A DNA stretch of 64,000 bases from Quillaja saponaria. Its lineage: Eukaryota > Streptophyta > Magnoliopsida > Fabales > Quillajaceae. The translations under genes were made by a program, and so were the position numbers. Below are positions 33,190 through 44,455 of the stretch, piece after piece. Under the pieces are notes generated by a model that was not told the origin of the DNA, made no database searches, and saw only the letters and a list, made by a program, of their open reading frames with translations. The stretch spans positions 9,486,001-9,550,000 of the forward strand of contig CM055611.1 of the NCBI GenBank assembly GCA_029379385.1, in the 5' to 3' direction. Positions within the stretch are counted from its first letter, which is position 1. Each line of letters begins with the position of its first letter.

Positions 33190-35010
33190 ATTCCCAGAAA
33201 TCAAAGGCAAGTCGTAAATGAAACAGCATATTGAATGATCAAGATACATATCTTGTGTGTGTGAGTTTGTGTATAAAATCTACTTAATACTAGATTTATT
33301 TTACAATTATTTTAAATTTATAAATATTTTACTTTATGAGATTTATTATTAATAATATTATTAAATTAGATTTTTTAAAGGTATTAATATGGTAGAAAAT
33401 GCTAACATGACTTGACATTCAAATATTAATTGATGCACAACCTATCTTATTATGTGTCACAGTGTCAGCGTATTATTTTTTTATATTATATATTGTGAAT
33501 TTTTAACTATTAATGAAAAAAACAAATTATACAGATTTGTAGTTTTAATTTTTGAATATGCACTATGCAATATATCTTTTCTATTTAAGCCTCAAAAAAT
33601 ATAATTTGAAATTTGACATCAATTATACTTACTGTCTTGAATTAATTATAAATTTTCTCTATTTTTTTAATTTTTTAATTTTTATAATTGACCAACTCTA
33701 ACAAGCATTGGACAAATCATTCAAAATATTAATTATTATAATAATTTTTTTATATTTTCTTACTTGAAGTTAAGTCATTTTTGTTTATAAATAGAGACAA
33801 ATCAAATTAGGTTATTCATGTACCTGTATGGTATATTATTCTTTATAAATTATTGAGAGTAAATTAAGAATTTTTTGTTTAAAAAAAAATGCAAAGAGGA
33901 GAAAGATTAGGGGGGTGGGGGGGAACTTTGAAGTGTTTCATAAGTGTGGAATGCGTGACAAAGAGGAGAGAGAAAATAATAGAATAGATTGAAAAAGTAG
34001 AAACCTATATTTTATATAATGATATATATAGGCATGCAACTTTTTTTTTTTTTTTTTTACTTTCCCAACAAACCAATTAATTAAGTATTTAAAAGAACAT
34101 TCAAGGTACATAATAAGATCTCCACTATGATTTTCTAGATCGTTAATAATTATCTTCCTCGAGTTATCTCGCTTTACTCCTAATACCCTATTCTAGTCAA
34201 AGTCGATTATAGGTTTTTCACCCTCATTGAAGCAGTAAGATCTAGGGATGTGTTTGATAAATTGTCAGTAGCCTTTCAAATGCTTTCCACAAGTTGAGGC
34301 AGGTTGTAGGCTACTATCTGTTGACATATAAGACTCTAACCAACAAAAATGCCCAGATTGGATTCTTCAGTAATACTGGGATGAGTTCTGCCACATTTGA
34401 GCCACCAAGGAATGGCAGGAGAAGTCGAAGGTCGATTAAGATATTGGACAAGTTATGGGAGAGATGGTTTGTAATGTAGATGGTTCTATTAGTTATCTTA
34501 TTTGTTTTCCAATAGAAGAAGGAACTTGGAGGAAAACCTATCAAAGTAGAGATTTTTAACAAGTTGCACATGAATGGAGGTTAATATATTCCCCCAAAAT
34601 CTCAAGCTACTGTAGTTTGTGTTGCCTTTTTTATAAAATTGTTTTATACTTTCTAAATTCAATTTGGAATTTATGCTTTATAAGACAAGTTCAACACCAT
34701 AAAGTACCAAATTGAAGCAACTAGCCCTAATACGTAGCTGATCAATGAGAATGCTTTATGGACTACTACATCCAGTGAGAAGAAGTATGGGTATATGTAT
34801 GGGTTTGGACTGCTTCATGGATTCTCAGGAGATCCAAACTGGCTTAAATATAGTTCAAAGCCCCGACACTAAAACGGCACCCCCACCACCATTTCTGCTG
34901 TCATGTGACTTGCTGCAATGTATAGAGCAAGTCGTGGATTACCGAATCACACTCCTACACGGGTAAATTCCTGTGGCGTCATCACCTCCCTCACCATATA
35001 TTGTAAGTAA
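33190..35010. other. No gene recognised; AT-rich
   Basis: Includes a G-run (33,911-33,922) and a T-run (34,042-34,059). Short frames at 34,294-34,479 and 34,745-34,966 have mixed composition but no recognisable domain. Confidence 0.5.
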
Positions 35011-35029
35011 ATCCTTAATACATGTATAT

Positions 35030-37779
35030 TTGTAGTGTTTAGGTGTTTAGGCTAGTTAACTCTGAAAAATGAAGTTTTAAGAGACAAAATTGTCAAATAC
35101 ACACAAGCTAGGAGTATTGGCATGTCTTGGGGGTGAAACTATTTGTAGGAACAAGTAGTTCCTAACTTGTGTCAGTGGGATTCATTTAAATTTAGATGTT
35201 TGAACTAGTAAACTTTGAAAAATGGGGTTTCAAGTGGAAAAAATATCAAATACATATCCGCTTAAGGAGCTAGGAGTACTACCACATCCGTTAGGTGAAT
35301 AAGAGTTGTAGCAATAAATGGCTCCTTGTGTAGAATAACAGGTGTTCATTTTATGCAGTTTTATGTGTTTTAGCTAGTTAACTTTGAAAAATGAGGCTTT
35401 GGGGGACAAAAATATCTTATACACATTCCGGGAGTACCAACACGTTTATGCCGTGAATAAAACTTGTATGAACAAATGGTTCCTTGCTTGGACTAATAAG
35501 GTTCATTTTATACAAATTTAGGTATTTAGGCTATTAAACATTAAAAGTTGAAACCCGACAACAAAAATATCAAATACACATTCGTTTAATGAGATAGAAG
35601 TATTGGAATGTCTAGGGGATGAATAAGACTAGCATAAAAAAAATGTTCCTCCTTTGGGTAAATGGAATTCATTTTATATAGGTTTAGGTCTTTAAGCTAG
35701 TTAAATTCGAAAATCGGGTCTCATGGGATAAGAATGTTGAATATACATCCATTTGATGAGTAAAAAGTACTGGCATGTTCGTAAGGGGTGAATAAAACTT
35801 GTTGGAGTAAACAGGACCTCGTTTAGGTCAATGGTGTTCCTTTTATGTAGTTAAGGTCTTAGATGAAAAAATATAAAATACACATTTGCTTGATGAGCAA
35901 GAAGTACCAACAAGTCCATGTGGTGAATAAAACTTATAGGAACAAACTATTTCTCGTTTGGGTCAATGGGATTTATTTTCTGCAAGTTAAGGTATTTAGG
36001 CTAATAATTTTCAAACTGAGTCTCGGGAGGGGAGGAGGATTTCAAATATAGTTTGTTTGACGAGTCGGAAGTACCAAAAGTTTGGGTTAATGAGGTTCGT
36101 TTTATGCAAGTTAAGGTGAAAAAAGGTTAGAAAACTTACAAAATTGAGTCTCGGGCGGCAAAAATATCAAATACACATCTTTTTTTAAGTCGGAAGTATT
36201 GGCATATCCCTATGGTTGGATAAAACTTTTAAGAACAAACAGTTTTTCATTTAGATCATAAGAGTTCATTTTATGAAAGTTTGGGTGTTTAAAGTATTTA
36301 ACTTTGAAAATCAGGTTTAGGGGAAAAAATGTCAAACACACATCCATTTGACAAGCCGAGAGTATCAACAAATTTGTGGGTGTGAGTAAAAATTTTAGGA
36401 ACAAATGTTTCCTTGTTTGGATGAATGTGGTGATTTCTTTGTAAATTTAGCTGTTTAGCTTAATAAACTTTGAAAATTGTGTTTTGGGTTGAGGAAGGGG
36501 AAAAATATCAAATACCCATCTATTTGATGATCTGGTAATACCAACACGTCTATTGTGACGAATAAGAGTTGTAGTAGCATATAGTTCCATGGTTGGATCA
36601 ACGTGGTTCATTTTTTGCAAGTTTTGGTGTTTTTGTTCAGCTAACTTTGAAAATCATATCTCAGGAGAAAAAAATAATGTCAAATACATGTCCGTTTGCT
36701 GAGCTGAATGCACTTGCATGTTTGTGGGAATGAATAAAACTTGCAGGAGAAAACATTTTCTCATTTGGGTCAACAGGGTTCAGTATGTGTAAGTTTAGTT
36801 ATTTAGACTAGTTAACTTTGAAAACCGGGGCTCAAGGGGAAGGGTGGGGTGTTGAGGCAAAAATACCATATACACATCTATTTATGAGTTAGGATATTTG
36901 GCATGTCCTTGAGGTTGTATAAGATTTTTGAGAATAAATGGTTCCTCTTTTAAGTCAACATGGTTCATTTTATGCAAGTTTAGGTGTTTAGGCTAGTTAA
37001 TTTTGAATATTGGGTATCAAAAAAAATAAAATAAATACACATCCATATAACAAGCCAAGAATATCAACATGTCTATGGGGGTGAGTAAAACATGTAAGAA
37101 CAAAGGATTCCTTGTTTAGATAAGCAAAGTGATTTGTTATGCAAGTTTAGGTGTTTAGCCCTAGTAAACTTTGAAAATTGGGATGTGAGGGGGGAAGAAT
37201 ATCAAATACTCATCCATTTGACTATCCAGGAATACTGGCATGTCCATGGTAACGAATATGACTTGATAGAAAAAACAGTTTCTTGTTTGGACTAACGTGG
37301 TTCATTTTATGCAAATTTAGGTGTTTAGAATAGTTAACTTTGAAACTTGGATCTCGGGAGTCAAAAATGTCAAATACACGTCTATTTGATGAGTCGAAAG
37401 TACCAGTATATTCATAGGTGAATAAGACTTGTAAGAATGAATGGTCTCTCCTTTGGGTTAACGAGGCTCAATTTATTCAAGTTTAGCTGTTTTGGCTAGT
37501 TAACTTTGAAAATTAGATCTAGAGGAACAAAAATATCAAATACATATCAATTTGTCTAGCTGGAAGTACCGATATATTCATGAGGGTGATGAAGACTTGT
37601 AAGAATAAATGGTTCCTTGTTTGAGTTGACAAGGTTCATTTTAAACATATTAAGATGTTTAGGCTATGAAACTTTCAAAATAAGGTAAAGGGGGGAGAAA
37701 ATGTCAAATACATATCTATTTGACAAGCTAGAAGTATTAGCATATCTGGGGTAGATGAATAAGATTAGTAGGAACAAAT
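35030..37779 (+). repeat. Degenerate tandem satellite array, ~168-bp unit
   Basis: Sixteen or more diverged head-to-tail units. Each contains, in order, ggttcattttatgcaag, ggctagttaactttgaaaat, aaaatatcaaatacacatcc, a gagtcggaagtac-like block, gaataaaacttgtaggaac and aaatggttccttgtttggg. Anchors (ttcattt) lie at about 35180, 35345, 35512, 35668, 35837, 35972, 36096, 36265, 36433, 36607, 36779, 36964, 37133, 37301, 37468 and 37635. Spacing is mostly 165-174, with two short units (135 and 124) and one of 185. No coding text. The array ends at the base where a gypsy LTR begins. Confidence 0.92.
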
Positions 37780-40115
37780 TGTGATAATTGATATATATAT
37801 ATATATAGAATTATAAAGGAAGAAATTATATACACCATAAAAAAAAGGGGGAATTATTTCCACCACAAGTTGAAAGGAGACTTAGACCTTGACTTATGCT
37901 ATTTCTCTTTTCTTTTCTTGCCTAAAAACTAATTGCCATTTTCCTTTCTCTCCATGCTTTCTGTTTTGATTTCATGCGTGGCTGTTGATTGCTATTATAA
38001 AGCTGCCATTTTCACTTCCTTGGTGAGCTATTTCCTTTCTTGATTGTTGGATGGTAGTAGTGAATGTTAGAAGAATTTGAAAGCTGAAATTCAACTTGGA
38101 AGTGCTCGGTTGTTGGCATCAACTACTGTCGTCCTAGTTGCCTTGTCTATCCTTGACTTCTTTCTCTTTCCAAGTTTTAAACTTAGCTACAGCAAGGGAT
38201 TTAAGTAAGAAGGCTTAGGGTGTTGGGGGTAGCGGCTAAGTGCCCTGTATTGTAACTCCAACATTTGCTCTTCTTAATAGGAGTGTTGGGGCTGGCCGAT
38301 TTATAGGATCAGCTTCTTGTACTCTTGGAAACATCAGGAAATTGGAAGGTAGCAGGTTAGGTTCAAGCTTTGTATCAACTAAGTAAAAGCTGGTCCTTTT
38401 TTTATTTTTTTTTCATAGCTTGAGTGGTGTAGGGATGGATAGAGGTTTTAGGAGCAGAGTGGTACTAGAATAGACAATTTAGGATGACCTATTTTGGCTT
38501 TTAGTAGCTGAAAACTTGAGGTAATCCTACGCTCTTCAAGAAGGCTGCTTATTGATTAGAATGTTAGTTGTAGGTTGGTATTAAGTTAGAATTCAAACTA
38601 AGAAAGCAAGACAAACTAATTGGGGATTAAGGGATTTAGATGTAAGAGGCTTAAAATTCAATTGTATACATGAGGGAAAGTATATAATTTAAGTATTTGG
38701 TTAATTATAATGATTATTTAAGTTAAAGCTATTAATTGGAAAATTGAGTGATGGATGCTTGAATTATATGAATTGTTGATGGTAGTTAAATGAATATGTC
38801 GTGACTCCTTTGAACTTAAGTTAAGGTAGGAAATAAAAATGTCAATGTAGGAATTGTAATTTCTTAGTTTAAGGGAATGGTTAAGAAAGTGACTAGTAAT
38901 TAATATATAAATGTGATAATTGAAGGTATAATTATTAGAAGTGGAGTTTTTGATTAAATCAAACTAAGTAACTTTACCATGAGATAATTGGTAAAGAATT
39001 AAGAGAAATTAAGTCTTAAGGAATACGTAATTAGATATGTTTCATTAAGGAATCTTGAAACTACCCTTGAATGAATGATTATGTGTAATATATGAATTTA
39101 TGATTTTCAACTCCGGAACGTGTCAAGGACCTACTTACATCATAGGGTGTTAGATGGAACGATGAACCCCGTTCTTAAACCTTGTGAGTGAATTATGTAT
39201 TCTTAGTCACTAGATTTTTATGTGAAATGAATGTGTGTGTATAGAAATACATGTGTTTAGGAATGGATAGCATTGTGAAAGAGTGGTTGAACTTCATTTG
39301 TTATGTGAATTGAATTGTGATTGATGAGGCCAATCAAGTTCATAACTTTTTGAATTATTTTTTTTAAATAAAATAATCAAGGTGCACCTAAGATGTTTGT
39401 TGGATCATGTGATATATGTTTTTAAATACTCAAATAACTTAGCCCCGTTGAGATGGATTGTGTGTGTAAGATAATATTTTTTGGTGTACGGGCGCGTAAA
39501 TGCCCAGTGGGAGGTTACTTCTTGTGCTGCTGCTGAGTTTTTCTAGTTGACCTTTTATTGTTTGCTTTGATTGATTGATTTGCTATATTGTGTATAAGTG
39601 AATGCTATGAGTTCTTAAATATATATATCCACTGAATACATGTATAAAGTTTGTGGTTATGAGTTTAAGGATAGCATATGTGTAATTAGTTATATAATAT
39701 GTGTTAATTTATCATTGATTGATGCTAGTACCTGAAGCGTATATTTTTCATTTGTTGGGTCCTTGTGACTCACCCTTCTTTATTTATGATTTTTTTAGTA
39801 TCAGGTCATCAGTGCTCATCGTCTCGAGACACTTGACTTGCCGATTTCTCTACTATAAGGTATATAGTTGAAGTCATGCTCTTGAACCCACAAGACAAGG
39901 TTACAGTCGCCATTTAAGCTTTGAGTCATTGTATTTTGTTTTGTACATTAGTATAACTTGATGGATTATTAAATAGTTAGAGTTAGCTCCTTTGTGTTTA
40001 CTGTTGTTATACGTGACTAGTTATATGTAATCAACTTATATATATGTGTGTATTTTTCAGGAAAGTTCCTCTGTACGGAAAACTATGCCGAAATTTTCAA
40101 TAAATTGTTATATGT

Positions 40116-40147
<32 letters not shown>

Positions 40148-40297
40148 TTCTATATGCTTAAGTTAAGTTATTAAATTCTTCTTCTCAATTTTATTTAGTA
40201 ATGGTCATTTATGTGTTTAATGGTGTGAGCCAGGGTTACAGGGGTTTTGGATAACCAAATCCTCTAGCCAGTCATGCCTTCAACTGAGGGTGTGACA
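37780..40297 (+). mobile_element. Ty3/gypsy 5' LTR (about 2.5 kb)
   Basis: Runs from tgtgataattg to gagggtgtgaca, followed three bases later by a primer-binding site. Shares ordered blocks with the minus-strand LTRs at 7,631 and 20,355, including cccagtgggaggtt...gctgagttt, gggtccttgtgactcaccc and tcagtaagtc-type ends. The 3' LTR is not in the window. The left end is set by the break from the satellite and the TG, so it is less certain than the right. Confidence 0.8.
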
Positions 40298-40300
40298 AGT

Positions 40301-40312
40301 TGGTATCGGAGC
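40301..40312 (+). promoter_or_regulatory. Gypsy primer-binding site (tRNA-iMet)
   Basis: TGGTATCGGAGC three bases after the LTR end, one change from the initiator tRNA-Met complement. Confidence 0.85.
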
Positions 40313-40499
40313 ATGGTTTAGAATTCCATGACTGCAGTAAGGGACATTGTTGCTTAGTTTGTGTACGTTACCTAGGACATATGTGGAGTTAGTGATTTAT
40401 TCCATTCGTCCTGAAACTTCAAGTGGCAATTTTCTAATGCATTATTCTTGTTTTCTATAGTAATTGTATATCAAGACTCATTGTATTTATTTTAGATAC

Positions 40500-41745
40500 G
40501 ATAAGACTTAAAGTTCGTGTGGTAGGCCCTGGGAGGTAGCAGGATGCTGGCTCTGATCAGAGATCTACTAGTCCTCAGGCATTGGCGACTAGAGGTAGAG
40601 GTCAATATGGATGTGGTAGAGATAGAGGTAGAGCTATTGGACTAGCTCCTGTAGCAATACCTGGTCCTGAATTTTAGAAAGTGGCTCAGGGAGTAGATCG
40701 TGTGCAAAGAATAGTAGGTGATTTAGTTGGGATTTTGACCTACCAATATCATGCTCAGCCTCAGCCTCTGGTAGCTCCTTTTGTTCAACCTCAGCCAGAG
40801 TTAGTTCCTTCCATTCCAATTCATTAGGAGCCAGGTGTATTTGTTGTGTTGCATGGGTTTAGGAAGATGCAGCCCCCGAGATCTCAGGTGTGAACCTATC
40901 GCAGGATTCCTACATCATTTTGGAGAAGTCTGACAGAGTTTGTGTAGCATTAGGATGTGATCCTATTCATGTGGTAGAATTAGTGAGTTATCAGCTGCAT
41001 GATGTAGCATATAAGTAGTATCGGATGTTTGTGCAGTGGCAGAGGGATTACTCCATTGGCGTGGCCGAAGTTCAATTAGGCTTTAACTAATAAGTTTTTA
41101 CCAAAGAGCGTGCGAGACAAGCATACTTGAGATTTTGAGAGGTTCACTAAGACAGAGGGAATGACCGTAGCAGAGTATGAGACCTCATTCACTAGGCTAT
41201 CTTGTTTTACTTCGTATTTGGTAGCTACTGAGCAGATTTACTTAAAGAGGTTTGTATATGGGTTCAAGGACTAGACACTACGACTAATATTCAAGTGGTT
41301 GATACCACTTATTGCTTCGAGACCTCAGTTATGAAAAGGGAATATAAGCAGGAGAGTTAGAAGAAGACGAGACTTGATAGTCCTTCGACTCCCAGAGTAG
41401 GTAATTCCAAGAGGCTTGGGGTGAATCTACTTCTGGGCGAGGTTTATTTTGGGACAGTGCTCAATCAGGTAAAGGTCAGGTGAGATAAGGTTATGATAGT
41501 CAGTTATAGGTGGCTTCTTTTGGTGGGCCCATATCATTTGAGATTCCGGTATGTTTTATTTTTAGTCTGGTGCAAGTGGGGTGATGCAAACGAGAGTTCG
41601 GCTGCTTATTTTAAATGTGGAGCTTTGGAACACCATATCAAGGACTGTCCATCGATGAAAGGACAGTCTACTCCAACTAGAACATTTTTTTTTACCTAAG
41701 AGTAAACATCCACTACCTGCGACATCTACTAGATCTCAGGGTAAT
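40500..41745 (+). pseudogene. Ty3/gypsy gag, broken and truncated
   Basis: Basic Arg-Gly stretch (RGRGQYGCGRDRGRA) at about 40,590-40,640, Gln-Pro-rich segment, then Retrotrans_gag text ERFTKTEGMTVAEYETSFTR at about 41,137-41,195, and a zinc knuckle YFKCGALEHHIKDCP at about 41,607-41,651 whose first Cys has become Tyr (TAT for TGT). Stops are frequent (for example TAG at 40,675 and 40,827). Coding similarity ends near 41,745; no protease, RT or integrase follows. Consistent with a Tekay/Del-like chromovirus, inferred from gag style. Confidence 0.82.
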
Positions 41746-41749
41746 TGGG

Positions 41750-42785
41750 TGGCTTTAACCTTACTTATTAGAAGGTATCCAATTACATTTGTTGCAAATG
41801 TGCGAGAGAATCTCACGGGTTACACACTTTAATTGAGTTAGGTTAAGAACTTAGAATTGTTAATGGTGTCTTGTGATTAATAGTTAAGTTTCAAGCACAT
41901 AAGGATAAAAAATTAATTTGTTACATAAGGAAAACTTGTTTCTTGAAAGACAAGAAATGCCTAATGAAAATCCTAATTGGATTTGAGCCATTACGAATCT
42001 AAAGGCCCATTAGTAATTATAATAAGATTATGGATTATTGAAAGAAATTCGGGCCTTGAGTTTTAGGTTTAATTGGGATCCCAGACATGGATGGATTAAA
42101 ACTCTATAACTCTAGCCACCGATATAAAATATATATATATATATATATAAGCTAAAGGATGATTTGACCATGCAAGTGACACACAAGAGACACCTTGTGA
42201 ACTCGGCTAAAAGAAAAACCTAGAGCAAGAATGACTTATTGTCAATTCCTCCTCCTTAGTCGTGACCCCCTAATTTGAAGCGAAGACTCTCTCCATTGAC
42301 AACTCTACCAAGTGAAAGCTAGCACGTATTGGCGTCGAATCCTTCAACCATTTCAAAAAGGTAAACTTTTCTTAAAGGTTTTTGAACTGGCCAATTGTAA
42401 GAACTATATCATTAAAAGCTTTTCATTTGAAATATCTTTCTAATCATTGATAGCTTGTTTGATTGGGAGTATCCTTTTAACGATTCGATGGAGAACTCCA
42501 AGCTTCCATACTATTTTGGTAAAAGTATGTGTCCAGCGAGGGGAAAAGTTGATTCTTTAGTACTCTGTTTCTAATTTTGAATCTATAGCCTTTCGTCTGA
42601 TTTGAAGGGAACTTGATCCCAGACTTCGTGTTCAAACTTCTTAATTAATATATCCCCATTTTCTAAAAAAAAAAAAAAAAAAACCCACCCATCTTCTGAT
42701 GAATATTTTTCTCCCGTTAAAGGAAATACTCTAAAATAGAAACTTTAGATAGTATTGAACGGTTATCTGAATGGTAAAGAAAAGA
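41750..42785. other. No gene recognised
   Basis: Holds a TA-repeat (42,127-42,149) and an A-run (about 42,666-42,683). No coding text up to the TIR fragment. Confidence 0.5.
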
Positions 42786-42792
42786 AAGATTA

Positions 42793-43142
42793 CCCGTCAG
42801 TGAGATGCCGACCCGATAAGTTACCAGCTTCAGTGAGCGCTCTCCTCCAACTTGACACTTTCTTAGACGGGAAATGCATTTCATGTTTCTGAAATGCTTT
42901 AGCAAAACCACCAGTTTGTTTGCGTCCATCAGACGGTTCTACATTGTAGAATATTAGCAGTACTACCTGGTTAGTAGTTCTGCGACATTCCATGATTTTC
43001 ACCAGTTCGTCTAAACACCACCTTGAATCCGCATAACTTATTGAGAAAACAATTACAGAAACTCTTGACCCTTCAATTGCTTGCAAAAACCTTAATTCAA
43101 TGTCTTCTCCTCTTGGAAGGTCGCTGTCATGTGCTCGAGAGA
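42793..43142 (-). pseudogene. TNL TIR domain, C-terminal half
   Basis: Minus-strand frame [58 protein letters not shown] and SWRRALTEAGNLSGRHLTDG is the second half of a TIR domain, ending at a donor (acgg|gtaatc). The NADase catalytic Glu in WCLDEL is present. The first half (YDVFLSFRGEDTR) is replaced by NB-ARC sequence, so the exon is chimeric. Confidence 0.88.
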
Positions 43143-43146
43143 TTTA

Positions 43147-43711
43147 ACATTATTTAGTGCAGGCACTTCATACACTTCATCTGCTCCATGGTTATACAAC
43201 AAATGCCGATCTCTAGTTGTAATGATAATTCTACTGCTAGAGCCAAACCAATCACGACTTCCAAATAATGCTTGTAGTTGTTATATCTGATCTACATCTT
43301 CAAGTACAACAAGTATCCTTTTACCGGAAAGTCTTTCTTTAATGACAAAGCTTCCCTCTTTAACAGTATTTATCTCTGGAATGCTTGTCTTAAAGATATT
43401 GGAAAGAAAATATTTTTGTAAAAGAACTGACCCACCATAGTCCCAAATTTCCCTATTATTTGCAAGAAAACATCAAGCCTCAAAATAGTCGATTATTTTA
43501 CTGAGAACGGCTTCTGCAATGGTTATCTTACCAATTCCTCCCACTCCCAAAATACCAACCATGCGAATATCACTTGAACAAATGCCTAACATGTGAATCA
43601 CATTTTGGACCCGTGAACTTATCCCCACTGGCTGCTTGGCCGTAGTAAAGTAAGTACCTTCTTCTAGCCTGCTTGAAATACGTTTTACTATTTCCATGAC
43701 GAAATCTGATT
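43147..43711 (-). pseudogene. TNL NB-ARC exon, defective
   Basis: After an acceptor (attgccag|gtc) the frame reads SKSDFVMEIVKRISSRLEEG, KQPVGISSRVQNVIHML, then P-loop GVGGIGKITIAEAV, RILVVLEDVD (kinase-2) and [19 protein letters not shown] (RNBS-B). In-frame stops: TGA at 43,475-43,473 and TAA at 43,283-43,281. Walker A reads GKIT instead of GKTT and kinase-2 LEDVD instead of LDDVD, so nucleotide and Mg binding are likely lost. Text ends at YEVPALNN and joins a TIR fragment. It could be exon 2 for the TIR exon at 56.2 kb. Confidence 0.88.
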
Positions 43712-43759
43712 TAGACCTGGCAATTGCTTTCATAATTAAATGAAGGACAAATCGGTAAA

Positions 43760-44140
43760 TGTAGAGACATCTAAGATGTCAATATTAAAACATCTTGTAG
43801 AGTCAGTATATCATAACATAATTAAAAATCCAAACTATTATGCTGCAACTATATATAGACACACAGGATGAGACACACAAGAGAAATAGACACAAATTGA
43901 AATGTGCATGGACGTTAACAAATTAGTTTGAATTGGCCTACCAGCTTTAACCCCCGAGATATGGATGCGACATTTAAAAAAAAAAAAATGGGGGTACAAC
44001 AGGGTATTTGGTATCCTGCTTAGTTATCCCTAATTTGTTCTTAGTGTAATTGGCCAAGTGTATGTAATTACTTGAGTGTCGTTATTATATTGTTTGCTTA
44101 AAGGCTTAGCTTCTTATACTCACTTTAAGAAATTCGGAAG
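43760..44140. other. No gene recognised
   Basis: Short AT-rich spacer upstream of the NB-ARC exon (intron of the same gene if the TIR exon at 56.2 kb is its partner). Confidence 0.45.
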
Positions 44141-44144
44141 TCTT

Positions 44145-44455
44145 AAATTGAAATTATATAAGTAGGAAAAAAAACAGAAATTTAGTTTAAATGTAGAATT
44201 GGACATTTAGATTAAGACTTTAGTGCATAGTATACATGATTGCTTAAGTAATGAGCATAATGAAATTAGTATAATCAATAGGATGATATCGGAATAAGGG
44301 GATAATAACATGGATAACCATGTAAAAGTGGTATAATTTATAATGGTTAATATAATTAGTGGAAGTTGTTAGCAATATGAAATGGAGGATGTCAACATGT
44401 AGCATTAGGATTTATATAATCCAATTTAAAGCATTAGTGGAGGTGTTGTTGTCCA
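44145..44455 (+). repeat. Dispersed ~310-bp noncoding repeat, copy 1
   Basis: aaattgaaattatataagtag ... ttggacatttagattaagac ... ttgcttaagtaatgagcata ... aggggataataacatg ... gcattagtggaggtgttg recurs at 57,624-57,905 and in part at 58,665-58,818. Same orientation in all three. Confidence 0.88.

Noticed and set aside
34294..34966. Two short plus-strand frames as host exons
   Set aside because: Mixed composition but no recognisable protein and no clear splice sites.
35030..37779. CRISPR-like regular repeat
   Set aside because: Units are contiguous and all parts are similar, with no unique spacers, and the context is a plant nuclear genome.
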